NCBI GenBank assembly: GCA_035286745.1
Contig: DATECU010000177.1
Location: forward strand, 1-18,364
From: DATECU01 sp035286745
Lineage (GTDB): Bacteria > Acidobacteriota > Vicinamibacteria > Fen-336
Reading direction: 5' to 3'
DNA length: 18,364 nt
Below are positions 14,145 to 18,364 of this stretch, piece after piece (the first letter of the stretch is position 1; the number at the start of each line of letters is the position of its first letter). A program made the position numbers and the translations under genes. Below the pieces are notes generated by a model. It saw only the letters and a program-made list of their open reading frames with translations, ran no database searches and was not told the DNA's origin.

Positions 14145-15173
14145 TCAGGGGCCGGGCCCCAGCTGGTCCGCCTCGAACGCAAAGAGCGCGGGAAGGCCGC
14201 CGGTGTGGAGGAAGATGATGGGCTCCTCGCTGCCCAGAGCCCCGCGCGACAGCAGGTCCAGCAGGCCGGCGAAGGCCTTGGCGGTGTACACCGGGTCGAG
14301 GAGGATGCCCTCGCTCTGCGCCAAACGCCTGAGCGCGGCCTGCCCGGAAGGGGAGGGCACGCCATAAGCCGGGGCCACGTAGGTGCCCTCGATCAGGGGC
14401 ACCGCCTCCGGAGGGAACGCGTGAGGCGCCCCCAGCCGATCGCAAAGCTCGGTGGCAAGCCGCGCGACCGATTGAGGGAAGCCGCGGAAGAGCTTGCCGA
14501 CGTCGATACCCAAGAGGGCGTGCGCTGAGCCCATCAGCGCGAATCCAGCCAGCAAGCCGGCCAGGGTGCCGCCGCTGCCGGCCGCCACCACCACCTGGGC
14601 CCGCTCTAGGCCCAGGGCCTCGGCCTGCTCGGCCAGCTCCACCGCGGCCCGCACATAACCCAGGCAGCCCAGCCAGGAGTGGCCGCCCACCGGGATGAAG
14701 TAGTGGGGGCCCACCCGCATCCAGGCCACCAGGCGCGCGAAACGGATGGTGGACTCGATGCTCATCCCGCCCCCGTGCCGGCCCAGGGGGACGAAGTGCA
14801 TGTGCGCCCCCAGCAACTGGCTCAGCAGCAAGTTGCCGGGGAAGCGATCCGGCTTGCGGTCGAAGTAGAGGAGATGCGGCTCCAGACCTGCCAGGCGAGC
14901 GGCGGCGGCGGTCAACCGGGCGTGATTCGACTGGAGGCCGCCGAAGGTCACCACCTTGCGGGCCTCCCGCCGTCTGGCGTCGGCCAGCAGGTACTCGAGC
15001 TTGCGCGTCTTGTTGCCGCCCAGGGCCGGTCCCAGCAGGTCGTCGCGCTTGATGAACACGGGCCGGCCCAGCTCCCGGCTGAGCCGCGGCAAGGGATCGA
15101 GCGGCGTCGGATAGGAGGCGAGCCGAAAGCGCGGATGGGCGTCCAGCCGGGCCCCAAGCTCAGAGCCCCGCAT
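14145..15173 (-). CDS. PLP enzyme, D-cysteine desulfhydrase / ACC deaminase family
   Basis: 342 aa, close to the family norm of 325-340. Features of this fold-type II PLP group are visible in order: PTPLDPLPRLS near the N-terminus, FIKRDDLLGPALGGNKTRKLEY with K55 as the PLP lysine, FGGLQSNHARLTA, the phosphate loop AAGSGGTLAG, and the C-terminal LLDPVYTAKAFAGLLDL and IIFLHTGGLPALF. D-cysteine desulfhydrase breaks D-cysteine to pyruvate, sulfide and ammonia; ACC deaminase opens the plant ethylene precursor ring. Sequence alone does not separate them safely, and the desulfhydrase is the more common activity. The start shares one base with the GMC oxidoreductase stop (TGATG), so the two are translated together. 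Confidence 0.87.
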   Translation of the reverse strand: MRGSELGARLDAHPRFRLASYPTPLDPLPRLSRELGRPVFIKRDDLLGPALGGNKTRKLEYLLADARRREARKVVTFGGLQSNHARLTAAAARLAGLEPHLLYFDRKPDRFPGNLLLSQLLGAHMHFVPLGRHGGGMSIESTIRFARLVAWMRVGPHYFIPVGGHSWLGCLGYVRAAVELAEQAEALGLERAQVVVAAGSGGTLAGLLAGFALMGSAHALLGIDVGKLFRGFPQSVARLATELCDRLGAPHAFPPEAVPLIEGTYVAPAYGVPSPSGQAALRRLAQSEGILLDPVYTAKAFAGLLDLLSRGALGSEEPIIFLHTGGLPALFAFEADQLGPGP

Positions 15174-16495
15174 CAGGTGGCGGCCAGGTGCCGCGCCAAT
15201 CGTTTGGCGAGGCCGATGATGGTGAGGACGGTGGGCCGGTCCAGGGCCTCGGGGAACACGCTGGCGTCACAGACGTAGAGGCCGCGAATCTCGGTCGAGA
15301 GATGGGCGTTCACGAGCGAGCCGATGCGGACGGTTCCGCTGGGGTGGGTGCCCCGCAGTGGCGTGGTGAAGAGCGAACCCGGTTCGGCCCCGGCCCGGAG
15401 CAGGATCTTGCGACACACCGATTCGGCCTCGGCCAAGCGGGCTCGATCCCCGGGGGTCAGGGGCTTGCTGATGCGGCCGTCGGCGAACACCCCGCCCGAG
15501 ATCTCGTCCTTGAGCTTGATCATCACCCCCAGCGTGTTCTTCCAGCGGGGCCAACCGAGCGCATAGCGCGGGCTCTTGAGGGCGGTGATCAGCGGGTAGA
15601 GGAGCCAAGGGTCGAGCAGCGTGCTCAGCATGTAACCGGCCTCGGGGTTCTCGTGGGACCAGGTCATGGGCGGTTCGCGGCCGATGCCGGACTCCTTCAC
15701 CGTGCCGTAGACCATCACCGTGGTGTCCATGGTCATGCCCTGGCCGGCTTCGCGGAGACCCGAAGCCTGCAGGATACGAGGCGAGCCGATGCCACCGGCG
15801 GCCACGACCACCGTCTCGGCCCTGGCGCTGAAGGGCGCGCCACCCAGGGTCCCCTGTACGCCTACCGCTTGTCCGTCTTCGACGACGACGCGTTCCACCC
15901 GGGCCTGGGTGTGGACCGTGGCGCCCGCGCCGACCGCCTCGTCCACGTACTCGGCCGCGTTCCACTTGGCCCCGCAGCGGCAGCCCAGCATGCAGCGGGC
16001 GCCGCAGCGCTCCGGGAAGGCCGGGGCCCGCGCCGGCCGCAGGAACTTGAGCTGTGGCTCGAAGGCGTAACCCACCTCTCCCGCGGCTTGGGCGATTCGG
16101 GTCGAGGCCGCGCCCCGCAGCTCGGGGGACAGCGGAGCGATCTCCAGCTCGGCTATCGTTTCCGCGACCTCCGGCCCGAGGTCGATGCCGTACTTCTGCT
16201 TCAGCCAGGGCGGAGGCGGGGCTGCACAGCCGCAGTACATGCTGGTGGCGCCACCCAGCATCAGCGGGCGGACGATGTTCAAGCCTTCCTCGCTGAAGAG
16301 CAGGCTCGATCGGTCGGCGTAGAGAAGCGGGCCCAGGTAGCTGCCGTAGTAGAAGCGCCCCCGCTCGTCACGGCCGCGCTCCAGCAGCAGCACGCGCCGG
16401 CCCCGGCGCGCCAGCTCGCGGGTGAGCGTGGCTCCGCCGGGGCCGGACCCCACCACGATCGTGTCGGCTTGCAGGTCCATCTTGGGTGCAGCCAT
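15173..16495 (-). CDS. FAD-dependent GMC oxidoreductase with a Cys cluster
   Basis: 440 aa from ATG 16495, which has GAGGAG 8 bases before it; the 22 upstream in-frame codons are rejected. The FAD loop is VVGSGPGGATLTRELARRG (G16, G18, G21) with E39 at the ribose-binding end of the next strand. The C-terminal GMC motif has H384 in GTHPSGTVRIG, then LYVCDASVFPEALDRPTVLT. Where many GMC enzymes have Asn/His-Pro for the second catalytic residue, this one reads R420-P421. C164, C168, C172 and C174 (CGARCMLGCRCGAKW) resemble the C...C..GC..GxK segment of long-chain alcohol oxidase-like members; a bound metal or cluster is possible. The likely role is oxidation of an alcohol or sugar; the substrate is unknown. 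It is translationally coupled to the PLP enzyme. Confidence 0.87.
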   Translation of the reverse strand: MAAPKMDLQADTIVVGSGPGGATLTRELARRGRRVLLLERGRDERGRFYYGSYLGPLLYADRSSLLFSEEGLNIVRPLMLGGATSMYCGCAAPPPPWLKQKYGIDLGPEVAETIAELEIAPLSPELRGAASTRIAQAAGEVGYAFEPQLKFLRPARAPAFPERCGARCMLGCRCGAKWNAAEYVDEAVGAGATVHTQARVERVVVEDGQAVGVQGTLGGAPFSARAETVVVAAGGIGSPRILQASGLREAGQGMTMDTTVMVYGTVKESGIGREPPMTWSHENPEAGYMLSTLLDPWLLYPLITALKSPRYALGWPRWKNTLGVMIKLKDEISGGVFADGRISKPLTPGDRARLAEAESVCRKILLRAGAEPGSLFTTPLRGTHPSGTVRIGSLVNAHLSTEIRGLYVCDASVFPEALDRPTVLTIIGLAKRLARHLAAT

Positions 16496-16625
16496 GGGCG
16501 TCTCCTCGCAGCGGCCTCGACCGGAGTCTACCGCGGCTAGCCCTCGTGCGTGGGGTCTCACGCCCGTTGGGTGCGTCGCGCCGGACGGGGTCCGATCCGA
16601 GCCGCTGTGCGGTCCCGGCGGCGGA

Positions 16626-17018
16626 TCAGTAGAGCTCGACCTTGGCGGCGTGTTTCGGCGCCGATGCCAGGCGAGCGTCGCAGGTCACCAGGGGAGCGGC
16701 CAGGGTCTCGGCCAGTGCCAGGTAGGCGGTGTCGTAGGCCGTCACGTTGTGACGCAGCTCCCAGATGCGCGGCAACAGGATGTCGTGGGAGTAGCGATGG
16801 AGGCGGAAGTCCGCCAGATCCATCAGGGCTTCCAGGCCGCGCTCGGGCGTCAACTCCCCCGCGGCCGCGTAGCGGCGCAGGACCTGGGCGACCTCCACGT
16901 CCAGAAGGTGGGGCGCCTGCAGGGACTCGCCCGGCGAGAGCAGGCGGTCCTCGACCCGGGACCCGGTCTCGGTGGCGAGCAGCACCTCGAGAACGGCCGA
17001 CGCCTCGACCACGATCAA
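16626..17018 (-). CDS. PIN-domain VapC-like toxin with an Asp-to-Glu first active-site residue
   Basis: 130 aa from a TTG at 17018, the only start that keeps the family N-terminus; it overlaps the stop of a 28-aa upstream frame as TTGA. PIN features: N-terminal MIVVEASAVLEVLL, E42 in LLDVEVAQVL, D96 in TAYDTAYLALAE and D114 in VTCDARLA. VapC proteins normally read VVDASA; here the first metal-binding Asp is Glu5 (GAG codon). The other three acids are present. VapC toxins cut tRNA or rRNA and are held off by VapB. No full antitoxin precedes this gene, only what looks like an antitoxin tail, so it may be weakened, silenced, or held by an antitoxin elsewhere. A 130-base gap without genes separates it from the GMC gene. 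Confidence 0.82.
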   Translation of the reverse strand: MIVVEASAVLEVLLATETGSRVEDRLLSPGESLQAPHLLDVEVAQVLRRYAAAGELTPERGLEALMDLADFRLHRYSHDILLPRIWELRHNVTAYDTAYLALAETLAAPLVTCDARLASAPKHAAKVELY

Positions 17019-17101
17019 TGGGCCTCCCGCTCTTCCCTCAGTGCCTGGGCGGGAGAGACGCTCAGCTTGACCGGCGATCGCTGGGCCAGCCGCTGCGCCA
17101 T
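17015..17101 (-). pseudogene. Remnant of an antitoxin C-terminus before the second VapC
   Basis: A 28-residue frame, MAQRLAQRSPVKLSVSPAQA then LREEREAH, ends in TGA overlapping the VapC TTG start by four bases. The 'PVKL...LREERE' end is like the toxin-binding C-terminal tail of Phd- or VapB-type antitoxins, and the overlap is typical of antitoxin-toxin junctions. The DNA-binding N-terminal half is missing: upstream there are only 32 bases before the stop of the other VapC. No Shine-Dalgarno is seen. I read it as an N-terminally deleted antitoxin; a genuine tiny peptide is the alternative. Confidence 0.45.
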
Positions 17102-17133
17102 AGGGATCGGGAGGGTCCGGCCAGACCGCGTTC

Positions 17134-17553
17134 TCAGCGCCCGGAGGAGGCCTGCCAGCGCTCCACCTTCAGGAGACCGCTGTCCAAGATCGCGTCCATG
17201 TCGCGATCGCGGGCGAGCAGGCGGCAGCCGCCCTCTTCGGCAATGGCGGCGACGACGCAGTCGATCGTCGACCGGATGGTCCTGCCCCGTTCGCGAAGGC
17301 CGCGGTACAGGTCGGCGGCTCGAAGATAGAGGCGCATGCCCGACGGTTCGAGGAAGACCATGTCCTCGAACGACCGCCGGATCGCGTCTCGCCCCCGTTC
17401 GCGACGGAGGCCCTGGAAAACCTCTGCGGCCACGATGCCACACGTGCAGACGTCGTCGTCGCCCCGCAGCAGATCAGCGAGGGCGTCGGCCGCGGGCGAG
17501 GGAAAGCCGTTCAGGAAATCCACCCAGGCCGACGTGTCGACCAGCACTCTCAC
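17134..17553 (-). CDS. vapC: PIN-domain ribonuclease toxin VapC
   Basis: 139 aa from GTG 17553, overlapping the VapB stop by four bases (GTGA). The PIN active site is complete: D6 in VLVDTSAWVDF, E44 in VAAEVFQG, D98 in STIDCVVAAIAEE and D116 with neighbouring acids in LARDRDMDAI. The length is normal. VapC proteins are Mg2+-dependent RNases that cut tRNA or rRNA when VapB is lost. It is second in the vapBC unit and lies 32 bases before the antitoxin remnant of the second VapC. Confidence 0.92.
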   Translation of the reverse strand: MRVLVDTSAWVDFLNGFPSPAADALADLLRGDDDVCTCGIVAAEVFQGLRRERGRDAIRRSFEDMVFLEPSGMRLYLRAADLYRGLRERGRTIRSTIDCVVAAIAEEGGCRLLARDRDMDAILDSGLLKVERWQASSGR

Positions 17554-17756
17554 CGAGTCGCTCTGACGCGACCCCGGAGGTCATCGAGGTTGCCCTCCCA
17601 GTGGGCCCTGCCCCTGAACTCGAGAAGCCGGCGAACGCGGCGGCGCCGAGCGTACTCGCGGAGCGCCTCGTTGATCACTGCCGTCTTGGTCTTGCCGCGC
17701 GCTGTCTTCATGGCGCCCGCGAGAGCTGCGTCGTCGATGTTGAGAGTGGTCCTCAC
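17550..17756 (-). CDS. vapB: VapB-type antitoxin
   Basis: 68 aa from GTG 17756, which has GGAGG 7 bases before it. A longer frame from 17798 would start inside the operator and is not favoured. The N-terminal VRTTLNIDDAALAGAM and KTKTAVINEALREYARRRRV form the strand and helices of a ribbon-helix-helix/VapB DNA-binding dimer. The C-terminal LLEFRGRAHWEGNLDDLRGR is the toxin-binding tail common in this VapB type. It neutralises the VapC encoded next and should repress its own promoter through the dyad at 17765-17802. Confidence 0.9.
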   Translation of the reverse strand: MRTTLNIDDAALAGAMKTARGKTKTAVINEALREYARRRRVRRLLEFRGRAHWEGNLDDLRGRVRATR

Positions 17757-17764
17757 GTCTCCCT

Positions 17765-17804
17765 CCTGATGCAGATGATACGACATCCTGGTCTGCATCA
17801 GGAA
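17765..17804 (-). promoter_or_regulatory. vapBC operator and promoter
   Basis: CCTGATGCAGA (17765-17775) is perfectly inverted at 17792-17802 (TCTGCATCAGG), 16 bases apart, with a nested GATG/CATC pair inside (17774-17777 with 17784-17787). On the minus strand TATCAT (17780-17775), a 5/6 match to the -10 box, lies within the dyad, and a poor -35 (TTCCTG, 17804-17799) lies 18 bases before it. The layout fits VapB/VapBC autorepression by blocking the -10. Transcription would start about a dozen bases before the GTG. Confidence 0.6.
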
Positions 17805-17822
17805 CGGGTCCGCCTCGTACCC

Positions 17823-18364
17823 TCACACCACGGCCGGATCTTCGGGGGTGCCCGACCACTTGGTCATGTTCTCGGCGCCGGTCTCGGTGATGACGATGAC
17901 GTCCTCGTGGCGGATGCCCAGCTCGCCGGGGAGGTAGATGCCGGGCTCGTTGGTGCAGCACATCCCGGGCTGGAGCCGGGTGGGGTTGCCGCGCACCAGG
18001 TAGGGCCACTCATGGCCGTCCATGCCGATGCCGTGGCCCAGCCGGTGGGTCAGGGTCTGGTAGTCCGGGCCGAAGCCCGCTTCGGCGAGGACCTTGCGAG
18101 CCGCGGCGTCTACCGCCTGACACTCGACGCCCGGCTTGGCCGCGCGGAACGCGGCCTCCTGTGCCCTCCTGACGGTGTCCCAGATGCGCCGTTGTCTTTC
18201 GGTAGGCGTGGCCCCGAACACCGCGGTGCGCGTGATGTCGCTGCTGTAGCCGTGTAGCCGGCCACCGCCGTCCATCAGCACCACGTCGCCGGCCTGGAGC
18301 GGCTTGGGATCGCTGGTGCCGTGAGGGAAGGCGGCGTCGGCGCCGAACAGCACCAGCGACCCGC
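17823..18364 (-). CDS. M24 metallopeptidase, Xaa-Pro aminopeptidase-like (N-terminus beyond window)
   Basis: The frame runs from the window edge to TGA at 17823-17825, giving about 180 residues of the C-terminal pita-bread catalytic domain. All five metal ligands of the family are visible in order: Asp in DVVLMDGGG, Asp in GYSSDITRTAVFG, His in THRLGHGIGMDGHE, Glu in NEPGIYLPG and Glu in GIRHEDVIVIT. That is the di-metal site of proline-specific aminopeptidases (PepP/PepQ type). It removes the first residue of, or splits, peptides with Pro in second position in the cytoplasm. The C-terminus, ending in TKWSGTPEDPAVV, looks intact. The GTG at 18353 in this frame is internal, not the start. It lies 66 bases before vapB on the same strand. 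Confidence 0.9.
   Translation of the reverse strand, partial: GSLVLFGADAAFPHGTSDPKPLQAGDVVLMDGGGRLHGYSSDITRTAVFGATPTERQRRIWDTVRRAQEAAFRAAKPGVECQAVDAAARKVLAEAGFGPDYQTLTHRLGHGIGMDGHEWPYLVRGNPTRLQPGMCCTNEPGIYLPGELGIRHEDVIVITETGAENMTKWSGTPEDPAVV

Noticed and set aside
15188..18257. Two long plus-strand frames (450 and 611 codons) opposite the GMC, VapC and M24 genes
   Set aside because: They run across several real genes and gaps, which is typical of GC-rich antisense frames.

Overview
This is a GC-rich window (about two-thirds G+C by eye) with tightly packed bacterial genes, many joined by 1-4 base stop/start overlaps. Several products are typical of large-genome, protein-secreting bacteria: a C25 (gingipain-type) cysteine peptidase, an M4 (thermolysin-type) metallopeptidase, a membrane-spanning Ser/Thr kinase, a response regulator with a PilZ domain, and a GMC oxidoreductase. 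With the dispersed 'CAGAGGCACAGAG' repeat at about 13.88 kb, this points to Acidobacteriota (perhaps a Thermoanaerobaculia-like lineage) or a similar group. The assignment is inference; no rRNA or other marker gene is present.

Layout. (1) 1-718, minus: C-terminally cut membrane protein resembling the Pycsar-effector/DUF5706 two-TM family. (2) 892-3598, plus: exported C25 peptidase overlapping a small exported fibronectin-III-like protein. (3) 3605-4918, minus: GT39/ArnT-like membrane glycosyltransferase, convergent with the previous pair. (4) 5020-7139, plus: NAD(P)-binding epimerase-like protein coupled by GTGA to a URO-D-superfamily protein with an HxC...C putative zinc site. (5) 7134-8446, minus: exported cyclophilin coupled by TGATG to a receiver-PilZ response regulator. 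(6) 8573-10129, minus: secreted M4 peptidase with a strong terminator and a long leader. (7) 10426-10704, minus: small exported Cys/Lys-rich protein. (8) 10831-13796, minus: four-gene run of an 88-aa helical protein, an AbiEii/DUF6036-like nucleotidyltransferase, a Ser/Thr kinase and a TMEM165/GDT1 cation transporter. (9) 13797-14144: noncoding, with a dispersed repeat and inverted repeats. (10) 14145-16495, minus: GMC oxidoreductase coupled to a D-cysteine desulfhydrase/ACC-deaminase-like PLP enzyme. (11) 16626-17756, minus: a complete vapBC pair followed by a second VapC that has only an antitoxin remnant. (12) 17823-18364, minus: C-terminal part of an M24 aminopeptidase.

Functionally the window mixes secreted proteolysis (C25, M4, cyclophilin), signalling (kinase, RR-PilZ) and small accessory modules that may be toxin-antitoxin or defence related (the Pycsar-effector-like protein, the nucleotidyltransferase pair, and tandem VapC). 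No CRISPR array, rRNA, tRNA, transposase or phage gene was seen.

The best leads are the conserved-looking nucleotidyltransferase plus 88-aa pair, the decaying second VapC with an Asp-to-Glu active-site change, the Cys-rich small exported protein with its hairpin leader, the DUF5706-like protein, and the repeat/palindrome block near 13.9-14.1 kb.
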